Positions 1 through 5,882 of a stretch of 5,987 bases of DNA are shown piece by piece. The DNA is from an uncultured Fusobacterium sp. Its GTDB lineage: Bacteria > Fusobacteriota > Fusobacteriia > Fusobacteriales > Fusobacteriaceae. Where the stretch lies: contig UQOH01000099.1 in assembly GCA_900542625.1 (NCBI GenBank), forward strand, positions 1 to 5,987, given 5' to 3'. Both the position numbers and the translations under genes were made by a program. The notes under the pieces were generated by a model that saw only the letters and a program-made list of their open reading frames with translations, had not been told where the DNA came from and ran no database searches. The number at the start of each line of letters is the position of its first letter. Position 1 is the stretch's first letter.

Positions 1-120
1 GGATTTGGAGTTGCCATGGGCAATGCAGAGGAAAGTGTAAAAGCGGTAGCAGATTATGTGACGGATACGAATGAGGAAGAAGGCGTGGCAAAAGCAGTCG
101 AAAAGTTTGCTTTGAGATAG
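1..120 (+). CDS. Cof-type HAD-IIB phosphatase, C-terminal end (5' truncated by window)
   Basis: Reading frame 1 is open from the window edge to a TAG at 118-120, giving the last 39 residues of a protein. The stretch GFGVAMGNAEESVKAVADYV, followed by a T-x-x-N-E-E-E-G-V-A segment, matches the C-terminal signature of Cof-type HAD-IIB hydrolases (G-x-A-M-G-N-A, then A-D-Y-V-T, then G-V-A). In this family the segment holds the last motif of the Mg-dependent active site. Members dephosphorylate sugar phosphates, nucleotides or flavin precursors; the substrate cannot be told from this fragment. The stop is 10 nt before uppP and the uppP Shine-Dalgarno overlaps it, so the two are probably co-transcribed. 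G+C is about 46% by hand count, like the 5' part of uppP and unlike the rest of the window. The family call is firm; the exact function is unknown. Confidence 0.85.
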   Translation, partial: GFGVAMGNAEESVKAVADYVTDTNEEEGVAKAVEKFALR

Positions 121-130
121 GAGGAGAGAT

Positions 131-940
131 ATGTTAGAAGCATTAAAAGTAATCATACTGGGGATTGTGGAAGGAATTACAGAATGGCTCCCGATCAGCA
201 GTACAGGACATTTGATCCTGGTAGAAGAATTTGTGAAGCTGAATTTCAGCCAGTCGTATCTGGATATGTTTAACGTGGTGATCCAGCTTGGTGCGATCAT
301 GGCAGTTGTTGTGATTTATTTTCACCGGCTGAATCCGTTTTCACCGAAAAAGACAGAAAAGCAGAAAAAAATGACGCTGCAGCTCTGGGTGAAAGTAGTG
401 ATCGCTTCCATACCGGCAGGAGTGGTAGGAATCCTGTTTAATGATTTTATTGAAGAAAAATTTAATAATTCTTATGTAGTTGCTACGATGCTGATCGTAG
501 TCGGTGTTCTGTTTATTGTGATCGAGAACAGACACAAAGGAAGGAAACCTCAGATCACCAAGATTTCCCAGATGGGAGTTCCGGTCCTGATCTGGATCGG
601 AGTATTCCAGATGCTTGCTATGATTCCGGGAACTTCAAGATCAGGAGCAACTATTGTAGGAGCACTTCTTCTTGGACTTTCTAAAGGTGTGGCGGCAGAA
701 TTTTCATTTTTCTTAGCTATACCTACAATGTTTGGTGCAACACTTTTAAAACTTATGAAAAGCGGAATAAGTTTTACATCACAGGAATGGATGCTTATGT
801 TTGCAGGTTCACTGACAGCATTTATAGTTGCCTATATTGTTATAAAATGGTTTATGGGTTATATAAAAACAAGAACATTCAAATTATTTGGAGTGTATAG
901 AATAATTCTTGGAATATTGGTGTTGATTCTTATAAAATAA
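131..940 (+). CDS. uppP: Undecaprenyl-diphosphatase UppP (BacA family), mosaic gene
   Basis: This 269-residue integral membrane enzyme dephosphorylates undecaprenyl diphosphate to the monophosphate, recycling the lipid carrier for peptidoglycan and other envelope polymers; overexpression in this family gives bacitracin resistance. The length is normal. The first catalytic motif is at residues 11-28 (E14, E18, then P-x-S-S-T-G-H with H27). The second, PGTSRSG, is at 166-172, with R170 as the expected catalytic arginine. Hydrophobic segments run through most of the protein. The ATG at 131 is supported by AGGAGG at 119-124, 6 nt upstream. The oddity is composition. Positions 121-600 are about 42% G+C with Ile mostly ATC and Leu often CTG; 721-940 are about 29% G+C with no ATC codon and many ATA and CTT/TTA. 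The change lies around 615-715, at or just after the PGTSRSG codons. The frame and all motifs are intact, so the product could work. It is either a true recombinant or an assembly chimera. Confidence 0.95.
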   Translation: MLEALKVIILGIVEGITEWLPISSTGHLILVEEFVKLNFSQSYLDMFNVVIQLGAIMAVVVIYFHRLNPFSPKKTEKQKKMTLQLWVKVVIASIPAGVVGILFNDFIEEKFNNSYVVATMLIVVGVLFIVIENRHKGRKPQITKISQMGVPVLIWIGVFQMLAMIPGTSRSGATIVGALLLGLSKGVAAEFSFFLAIPTMFGATLLKLMKSGISFTSQEWMLMFAGSLTAFIVAYIVIKWFMGYIKTRTFKLFGVYRIILGILVLILIK

Positions 941-955
941 TAAAGGAGAATTCCT

Positions 956-2017
956 ATGGCTGATATAAACAGAGAAACTTTTTTTGAACTTTTAGCAAAA
1001 GGTAAAATGATGAAAGCATCTGATATACACCTTCTTTCAGGAGAAGTTCCTGTATTCAGAATAAACGGAAATCTTATAAGAATAGAAGAATATAACAACT
1101 TTGCAGAAGAGGATATGATAAACCTATCCTCTTCTATTCTTAAAGAGGAACAAAAAATAGTTTTTGAAAAAGAAAGAGAACTGGACTTTTCTTTCAGAGA
1201 AAATGGTGCAAACTGCCGTGTAAATATTTTCTATGAAAAGGGAAATATAGGCATGAGCATAAGAATTATAAGAAATAAACCTTTCAGATTATCAGAGCTT
1301 AATATGAACAGAAAAATATATGAGCTTTTAGAGGCAGAAAGCGGACTTTTAATAGTTGCAGGAAAAAGCGGAAACGGAAAAAGCAGCACACTTGCAGGGA
1401 TAATCGAAGAGTTTAATCAAAAGGGAAACTACAACATTCTTACAATAGAAGACCCTGTGGAATATATTTTTCAAAATAAGAAAAGCATTATAAGACAAAG
1501 AGAAGTAGGAACAGATACAAAAAGTTTTCTTGATGGATTAAAATCTGCTCTTCGTCAGGATCTGGATATAATAATGGTTGGAGAACTGAGAGACTTGGAA
1601 AGTCTGGAAATGGCTCTTGTGGGAGCTGAGACAGGGCATCTTGTAATTGCCACTCTTCACACAAACGGAGCTGTTGATACAATCGACAGGATAATATCAG
1701 TTTTTCCTGAGGATAAAAAGAATCTTATTCAAAGACAGCTTGCCTCTAATCTTATAGGAGTAATTTATCAGGAACTTATTGAATCACGTTTTGACGGTGA
1801 AAGAGTTCCTCTTTGTGAAATGCTTTATATAAACAGAGGAATACAGAGCCTTATAAAAAGCGGGAAAATAAATCAGATTCAGTCCTTTATAGATATAAGC
1901 GGAAGAGAGGGAATGCTTAATAAAGAGGAATGTTTGAAAGATTTATTGAAGAATGAAAAAATTAATCAGACACAATATGAAAATATGATAAAAGAGATAA
2001 GAAAAAACAGATATTAA
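956..2017 (+). CDS. pilT: PilT-type pilus retraction ATPase
   Basis: This is a 353-residue cytoplasmic hexameric ATPase of the secretion/pilus superfamily; PilT powers pilus retraction for twitching motility and DNA uptake. The N-terminal domain starts with ASDIHL (21-26) and a V-P-x-F-R-I-N-G-N-L segment, as in PilT. The ATPase core has a Walker A (GKSGNGKS, 136-143), an Asp box (LTIEDPVE, 162-169), a Walker B with its glutamate (D204 to E210, IIMVGE) and a His box with H228 and H235 (TGHLV...ATLHTN). Near the C terminus, GIQSLIKSGK (295-304) matches the AIRNLIRE region specific to PilT rather than PilB. The length is typical. The ATG at 956 has AAGGAG at 943-948, 7 nt away. It lies 15 nt after uppP and 21 nt before hemZ, so it is probably co-transcribed. 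The P-loop is variant: K137 replaces the usual proline and N140 the usual serine. No pilin, PilB, PilC or secretin gene is in the window, so its partners must be elsewhere. PilU is an alternative name. Confidence 0.92.
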   Translation: MADINRETFFELLAKGKMMKASDIHLLSGEVPVFRINGNLIRIEEYNNFAEEDMINLSSSILKEEQKIVFEKERELDFSFRENGANCRVNIFYEKGNIGMSIRIIRNKPFRLSELNMNRKIYELLEAESGLLIVAGKSGNGKSSTLAGIIEEFNQKGNYNILTIEDPVEYIFQNKKSIIRQREVGTDTKSFLDGLKSALRQDLDIIMVGELRDLESLEMALVGAETGHLVIATLHTNGAVDTIDRIISVFPEDKKNLIQRQLASNLIGVIYQELIESRFDGERVPLCEMLYINRGIQSLIKSGKINQIQSFIDISGREGMLNKEECLKDLLKNEKINQTQYENMIKEIRKNRY

Positions 2018-2028
2018 AATATTTTATT

Positions 2029-2032
2029 GGAG
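2029..2032 (+). promoter_or_regulatory. Ribosome binding site deciding the hemZ start
   Basis: GGAG ends 6 nt before the GTG at 2039, a good spacing. The longer in-frame alternative, TTG at 2027, overlaps this GGAG and has only an A/T-rich stretch upstream, so translation probably begins at the GTG. Confidence 0.7.
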
Positions 2033-2038
2033 AAACAA

Positions 2039-3439
2039 GTGAAAATAAATTTAGATTTTGATATAAAAGACAACACAATTCATGAGTTTAAAAAAGTGAT
2101 GCTCCCAAATGCAGAGATAGAAACTTTAAATGTTAAAACTCTTGAAGAAAACAAAGATATAATCTCTCTTGAACTTAGCACAGGAGAAAGAAAGTATGTT
2201 TTTACACTTAAAAACTATACTGAAAAAATGACAGATCAGAAAATTGTAATGATAAAAGCGGGAATGTTAAAGCTTTTTGATAAAGTTTATCCGTGGGGAG
2301 CTCTTATGGGAGTAAGACCTACAAAACTTGTAAGACGTTTTCTGATTATGGGATATTCTTATGAGGAAATAGATGAAATTTTAGATAAACTTTATTTTGC
2401 TTTTCCTGAAAAAAGAAAACTTCTTATTGATGTGGTGAAAAAAGAGAGCCAGTATCTTAATGATAAGGCTGTAAATATGTATATCGGTATACCATACTGC
2501 CCTACAAGATGTAAATACTGTTCTTTTGCCTCTTATGAAATAAACAGCAAACTTGGAAAATTCTATGATGATTTTGTTGAAACTCTTCTTGAAGAGATAA
2601 AACTTACCAGAGAGATACTTCAGGGAAAAGATTACAGAATAGAATCTTTGTATATTGGCGGAGGAACTCCAAGCATACTCACAGAAAGAGATTTGAAAAG
2701 AGTTATAGATGCAGTATATAAAAATATAAATCTTGAGCACCTGAGAGAGTTTACTTTTGAGGCCGGAAGAGAGGATACTCTTAATATAGAAAAACTTCAG
2801 ATTTTAAAAGATGAGGGAGTAGACAGAGTAAGCCTTAATCCTCAAAGCTTTAATGAGCATATTTTAAAAGAGCTTAACAGAAATTTTAACAGAGAGCATT
2901 TTGATAATATGTATCGTGAAATAAAAAGAATGGGATTTATAGTTAATATGGATTTAATTCTTGGACTTCCGGGAGAGAGCGTAGAGGATATACTAAGAAC
3001 TCTTAATGAAGTGAGAAAATATGATATAGACAATCTTACAATTCATGCTCTGGCAATTAAAAACGGTTCAAAACTTGTGAGAGATAAATATAAGATTACA
3101 GCTATTGAAAATCAGAGAATAGAAGAAGAGATAGAAAAACTTACAAATGAAATGGGATTAAAGCCTTATTATCTTTACAGACAGAAAAACAGTCTGGACT
3201 GGGGAGAAAATGTAGGATATTCAAAAGAGGGTAAAGAATCTATTTTTAATATTGAGATGATAGAGGAAAATCAGTCAACAATAGCTTTAGGCGGAGGGGC
3301 TATAAGCAAAAAGGTTGAGATGGTTGATGAAACAAGAGCCTCAATAGTAAGATATATTAATCCTAAAGATCCGTATATGTATATTTGTGAGATGAAAGAG
3401 AGAATGAAGCAGAAAGCAGAATTTTTAGAAAATATATAA
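2039..3439 (+). CDS. hemZ: HemZ-type oxygen-independent coproporphyrinogen III dehydrogenase (radical SAM)
   Basis: This 466-residue radical SAM enzyme belongs to the HemN/HemW/HemZ group. HemZ is annotated as oxidising coproporphyrinogen III to protoporphyrinogen IX without oxygen, using a [4Fe-4S] cluster and S-adenosylmethionine. About 145 N-terminal residues precede the barrel and include W-G-A-L-x-G-V-R-P-T-K (86-96), characteristic of the clostridial HemZ type and absent from HemW. The cluster ligands are C154, C158 and C161 in CPTRCKYC. The SAM-binding glycine motif GGGTP is at 207-211, with further conserved blocks at NPQSF (267-271) and D-L-I-L-G-L-P-G-E (305-313). The start is GTG at 2039, chosen because GGAG lies 6 nt upstream; a TTG at 2027 would add four residues but has no Shine-Dalgarno. 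It follows pilT by 21 nt, and its stop overlaps the Shine-Dalgarno of the next gene. No other haem genes are near, so the substrate is inferred from family only. The family call is strong and the reaction moderately sure. Confidence 0.9.
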   Translation: MKINLDFDIKDNTIHEFKKVMLPNAEIETLNVKTLEENKDIISLELSTGERKYVFTLKNYTEKMTDQKIVMIKAGMLKLFDKVYPWGALMGVRPTKLVRRFLIMGYSYEEIDEILDKLYFAFPEKRKLLIDVVKKESQYLNDKAVNMYIGIPYCPTRCKYCSFASYEINSKLGKFYDDFVETLLEEIKLTREILQGKDYRIESLYIGGGTPSILTERDLKRVIDAVYKNINLEHLREFTFEAGREDTLNIEKLQILKDEGVDRVSLNPQSFNEHILKELNRNFNREHFDNMYREIKRMGFIVNMDLILGLPGESVEDILRTLNEVRKYDIDNLTIHALAIKNGSKLVRDKYKITAIENQRIEEEIEKLTNEMGLKPYYLYRQKNSLDWGENVGYSKEGKESIFNIEMIEENQSTIALGGGAISKKVEMVDETRASIVRYINPKDPYMYICEMKERMKQKAEFLENI

Positions 3440-3444
3440 AGGAG
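3438..3444 (+). promoter_or_regulatory. Ribosome binding site overlapping the hemZ stop
   Basis: AAAGGAG overlaps the hemZ TAA (3437-3439) and ends 9 nt before the ATG at 3454. An in-frame TTG at 3445 directly abuts this site and is too close to be the start. The overlap suggests translational coupling between hemZ and the HhH gene. Confidence 0.75.
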
Positions 3445-3453
3445 TTGTTACGC

Positions 3454-3948
3454 ATGAAAAGAATTTTTTCTATATTAATAGGAATGATTTTTATATTTTC
3501 AGTAGCGTTTGGGGCAGGGAAATATAAAATTATGATGAGTGACAATGCGTCAGGGAAGATAGATATTAACACAGCAACAAGAGAGCAGATGTTAAGAAGC
3601 GGAGTTGCTGAAAGTTATGTTAATAAGATAGTAAGTTTCAGAGATGTAAAGGGAGGAATTGAAAATATAGACGAGCTTTCAAGAATAAGCGGTATAGGAG
3701 AAAAAACATGCAGAAAGCTTGAAAAATATTTTGTAATAAAGGATGTACCTCAATTAAAAAGTCTTTATATCAATAAAGCAGATGACAAAGTTTTGTCTTA
3801 TTATGGATTTGATAAAAAAGAAATAAAAAAAATAAGAAAATATTTAGAAAAAAATGAAAAGATAAAAAATAATATTGAGTTGAAAAAAATTATTTCAAAA
3901 GATAAATATGATAAATATATTGAAATAATAAAATTCGATATTTATTAA
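3454..3948 (+). CDS. Exported ComEA-like helix-hairpin-helix protein with an internal duplication
   Basis: This is a 164-residue protein. Residues 1-22 have a short basic start (K2, R3) and a hydrophobic stretch ending V-A-F-G-A-G, which reads as a signal peptide or membrane anchor, so the rest probably lies outside the cytoplasmic membrane. Residues 35-95 form a ComEA-type double helix-hairpin-helix unit. It opens with I-D-I-N-T-A-T-R-E-Q; its first hairpin is weak (SGVAESYVNKI) and its second good (ISGIGEKTCRKLEKYF, 78-93). Such domains bind DNA backbone without sequence preference; ComEA is the DNA receptor for natural transformation. Residues 106-158 look like a second, decayed copy of the same unit, lysine-rich and lacking the GIG turn. 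The ATG at 3454 is chosen over a TTG nine bases upstream because AAAGGAG (3438-3444) is placed for it. It lies in the operon between hemZ and hslO. A DNA-uptake role is inferred from the domain, the export signal and pilT in the same operon. It could instead be a periplasmic protein that no longer binds DNA. Confidence 0.82.
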   Translation: MKRIFSILIGMIFIFSVAFGAGKYKIMMSDNASGKIDINTATREQMLRSGVAESYVNKIVSFRDVKGGIENIDELSRISGIGEKTCRKLEKYFVIKDVPQLKSLYINKADDKVLSYYGFDKKEIKKIRKYLEKNEKIKNNIELKKIISKDKYDKYIEIIKFDIY

Positions 3949-3965
3949 AAAAGGAGACAAACAGA

Positions 3966-4862
3966 ATGAAAAGCAGAGCAATAAGAGGAGTAAGCAAGAA
4001 TGCAAGATTCTTTCTTGTAGATACAACAGAAGTGGTGCAGAAAGCACTTGATATACATGAGTGCAGTCCTACTGCCATAAATGCATTTGGAAGATTTTTA
4101 ACAGCAGGGGTTATTATGGGGATGACTTTAAAAGGTGATGACCTTTTAACTCTGACAACTGCAACAGACGGACTTGTTCCTCATATGACAGTAACAGCAG
4201 ACGGACGCGGAGGAGTAAAAGGATATCTTTCTAATCCAGAGGCAGATCTTCCTCCTACACCAACAGGAAAACCAGATGTAGCAAATCTTGTGGGAAAAGG
4301 AAGTCTTAGAGTAATAAAAGATATGGGACTTAAAGAGCCTTATGTGGGATTATCAGAAATAAATTCAGGAGAGATAGCACAAGATATAGCATACTATTAT
4401 GTAACATCTGAACAGACTCCAACAGTTATAGCTCTTGGTGTAGATTTAAAAGACAATAAAACTGTAAGATCAGCAGGTGGATATATGGTTCAGCTGTTCC
4501 CAGATGCAGATGAGAAATTTATAGATTTACTGGAAGAAAAAATAAATGCTATAAGAAATATAACAGAGCTTTTTAAAGGGGGAATGGATTTAGAAAGAAT
4601 TTTAAAACTTCTTTATGAAGATATGACAGATGAAAACCATGAAAGACTTGTAGAAGATTATGAAATTCTTGAAGAGAGAGAAATCGGTTATAACTGTAAC
4701 TGCAATAAAGAAAAATACTATAAAGGAATTATCACTCTTGGAAAAGATGAACTTAATAAGCTTTTTGACGAGATGAACGGGACTATTGAGGCAGAGTGTC
4801 ATTTCTGCAAGAAAAAATATGCCTTCACAAGAGATGATTTTAAAGAGTTTTTAGAAAAATAA
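3966..4862 (+). CDS. hslO: Hsp33 redox-regulated chaperonin
   Basis: This is a 298-residue cytoplasmic holdase chaperone. In the reduced state the family binds one zinc through four cysteines and is inactive. Oxidation, especially by peroxide with heat or by hypochlorous acid, forms two disulfides, releases zinc and switches on binding of unfolding proteins. The N-terminal domain shows family blocks such as SPTAINAFGR (34-43), T-A-D-G-R-G-G-V-K-G-Y (77-87) and the N-x-x-x-D-L-P-P segment (90-97). An S-G-E-I-A-x-D-x-A-Y-Y motif is at 134-144. The redox switch is complete: C244-x-C246 and C278-x-x-C281, separated by 31 residues, close to the Escherichia coli spacing. Length is normal. The ATG at 3966 is preceded by AAGGAG (3951-3956) at 9 nt. 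It is 17 nt after the HhH gene and 24 nt before the ferritin-like/VIT1 gene, so co-transcription is likely. Control of activity is expected to be post-translational. Confidence 0.97.
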   Translation: MKSRAIRGVSKNARFFLVDTTEVVQKALDIHECSPTAINAFGRFLTAGVIMGMTLKGDDLLTLTTATDGLVPHMTVTADGRGGVKGYLSNPEADLPPTPTGKPDVANLVGKGSLRVIKDMGLKEPYVGLSEINSGEIAQDIAYYYVTSEQTPTVIALGVDLKDNKTVRSAGGYMVQLFPDADEKFIDLLEEKINAIRNITELFKGGMDLERILKLLYEDMTDENHERLVEDYEILEEREIGYNCNCNKEKYYKGIITLGKDELNKLFDEMNGTIEAECHFCKKKYAFTRDDFKEFLEK

Positions 4863-4875
4863 TAATATGGCAATA

Positions 4876-4881
4876 GGGTGA
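4876..4881 (+). promoter_or_regulatory. Ribosome binding site deciding the ferritin-like/VIT1 start
   Basis: GGGTGA, matching part of the GGAGGTGA anti-16S complement, ends 5 nt before the ATG at 4887. An in-frame GTG at 4878 lies inside this site and has no Shine-Dalgarno of its own, so the ATG is preferred. Confidence 0.6.
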
Positions 4882-4886
4882 GGAAA

Positions 4887-5765
4887 ATGGGAGAGAGAGT
4901 ATTAAGCAGCAAGGCAATAGAGATTTTGCTTAAAAGTCAGAAAGATGAAGAAACAGACAGCTTGATTTATGATTTTATGGCAAAAAAGGACAAAAATCCT
5001 GAAAATAAAAAAATACTGCACAGAATGGCAATAGAAGAGAGAGAACATGCAAAAATGTGGCAGAGTTTTACAAAAAAACAGGTAAAACCGGATTACAAAC
5101 TTATTTTGTGGTATAAAGTTCTTACTTTTATTATGGGATTTACTTTTGTAATGAAGATTATTCAAAAAGGGGAAATAAATGCCTCTTTAAAATATGCAGA
5201 TATTATTGATGAAGTTCCTGAGGCAAAAAAGATATCTGAAGATGAGCACAAGCATGAAATAGAGCTTATTAACATGCTTGATGAGGAAAGACTTCAGTAT
5301 GTGGGAGCAATAGTTCTTGGGCTTAATGATGCTTTGGTTGAGCTTACAGGAACAATAGCAGGGCTTTCATTTGCTCTTATGAACACAAGAATTGTTGCAC
5401 TTTCAGGAATAATAACAGGAATATCTGCCACTCTTTCAATGGCTGCCTCAAACTATCTGGCAGAAAGAGCAGAGGGAAATCCCAATGCTTTGAAGTCAAG
5501 TGTATATACAGGTGTAGCATATCTTATAACTGTTGCTCTTCTTGTAACACCTTACCTTGTTTTTCCAAATGACATGTGGCTTGGAGCATTAATAACTATG
5601 CTTTTAACAGTGATACTTATAATACTGTTTTTTAACTATTATATTGCTGTTGCAAAAGATCTTCCTTTTATGAAAAGATTTCTTGAAATGGCAGGAATAA
5701 GCCTTTCAGTTGCAGCTATATCATTTGGAATACTTGTTAAGAATTTTTTAGGTATAGATGTTTAA
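4887..5765 (+). CDS. Ferritin-like domain fused to VIT1/CCC1 iron-manganese transporter (MbfA-like)
   Basis: This 292-residue membrane protein has two parts. Residues 1-135 are a rubrerythrin/ferritin-like helical domain with a plausible di-metal site: E21/E22, then E51-R-E-H54, and a final helix E118-D-E-H-K-H-E124 carrying E-x-x-H pairs. Residues 139-290 are a VIT1/CCC1 transporter with about five membrane spans (near 139-164, 168-192, 207-226, 231-255 and 267-288) and the family motif GLNDALVELTG (145-155). Proteins of this architecture, such as MbfA of alphaproteobacteria, export iron and protect against iron and peroxide stress; the ferritin-like part is thought to sense or load metal from the cytoplasm. 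Iron and manganese are both possible substrates. The start is ATG 4887, supported by GGGTGA at 4876-4881; a GTG at 4878 would add three residues. It follows hslO by 24 nt and is the last gene before the terminator at 5788. No Fur-like operator was seen in the 24-nt gap. Confidence 0.9.
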   Translation: MGERVLSSKAIEILLKSQKDEETDSLIYDFMAKKDKNPENKKILHRMAIEEREHAKMWQSFTKKQVKPDYKLILWYKVLTFIMGFTFVMKIIQKGEINASLKYADIIDEVPEAKKISEDEHKHEIELINMLDEERLQYVGAIVLGLNDALVELTGTIAGLSFALMNTRIVALSGIITGISATLSMAASNYLAERAEGNPNALKSSVYTGVAYLITVALLVTPYLVFPNDMWLGALITMLLTVILIILFFNYYIAVAKDLPFMKRFLEMAGISLSVAAISFGILVKNFLGIDV

Positions 5766-5787
5766 ATAGAAAAATAATAAATTTTTT

Positions 5788-5824
5788 AATAACTTCAGTG
5801 TTTGTATGCTGGGGTTATTTTTTT
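5788..5824 (+). terminator. Rho-independent terminator closing the operon
   Basis: An 11-bp stem pairs AATAACTTCAG (5788-5798) with CTGGGGTTATT (5809-5819), including two G-U pairs, around a 10-nt loop. Seven T residues (5818-5824) follow, the first two of them within the stem. It begins 22 nt after the transporter stop codon. The orientation serves + strand transcription only, because the left flank is T-rich rather than A-rich next to the stem. Confidence 0.88.
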
Positions 5825-5848
5825 ATGCTACTATTTTATTTATATATA

Positions 5849-5857
5849 TGGTATAAT
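5849..5857 (+). promoter_or_regulatory. Extended -10 promoter for the AAA-ATPase-like gene
   Basis: TGGTATAAT is a perfect extended -10 element (TG-N-TATAAT) for the housekeeping sigma factor. Transcription should start near 5864, giving a leader of about 19 nt. No convincing -35 box is found at 16-18 nt spacing (TACTAT at 17), which is tolerable for extended -10 promoters. It sits just after the terminator, so the next gene is a separate transcription unit. Confidence 0.7.
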
Positions 5858-5868
5858 TTTAGATGTAC

Positions 5869-5876
5869 AGGAGGTG
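5869..5876 (+). promoter_or_regulatory. Strong ribosome binding site
   Basis: AGGAGGTG is nearly the full complement of the 16S rRNA 3' end and lies 6 nt before the ATG at 5883. It is the strongest Shine-Dalgarno in the fusobacterial-type part of the window and fixes the start of the last gene. Confidence 0.85.
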
Positions 5877-5882
5877 CAGAAA

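Noticed and set aside
131..940. A frameshift or pseudogene in uppP at the composition switch
   Set aside because: The frame is continuous, the length is normal, and both catalytic motifs and the C-terminal membrane segments are present.
2027..2038. TTG at 2027 as the hemZ start
   Set aside because: It overlaps the GGAG that serves the GTG at 2039 and has no Shine-Dalgarno upstream.
2381..2740. A 119-codon open frame on the - strand inside hemZ
   Set aside because: It lies wholly under the conserved radical SAM core of hemZ, its translation is low-complexity (rich in F, I, S, K and Y), and I recognise no family. The other antisense frames across the window are similar shadows.
4878..4886. 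GTG at 4878 as the start of the ferritin-like/VIT1 gene
   Set aside because: The GTG falls inside the probable ribosome binding site for the ATG at 4887 and has no Shine-Dalgarno of its own.
5788..5824. Terminator acting in both directions
   Set aside because: On the - strand the stem would be followed by an A-rich rather than a T-rich run, so only + strand termination is supported.
5829..5834. TACTAT as a -35 box for the promoter at 5849
   Set aside because: It matches TTGACA poorly; the extended -10 element can explain promoter activity without it.
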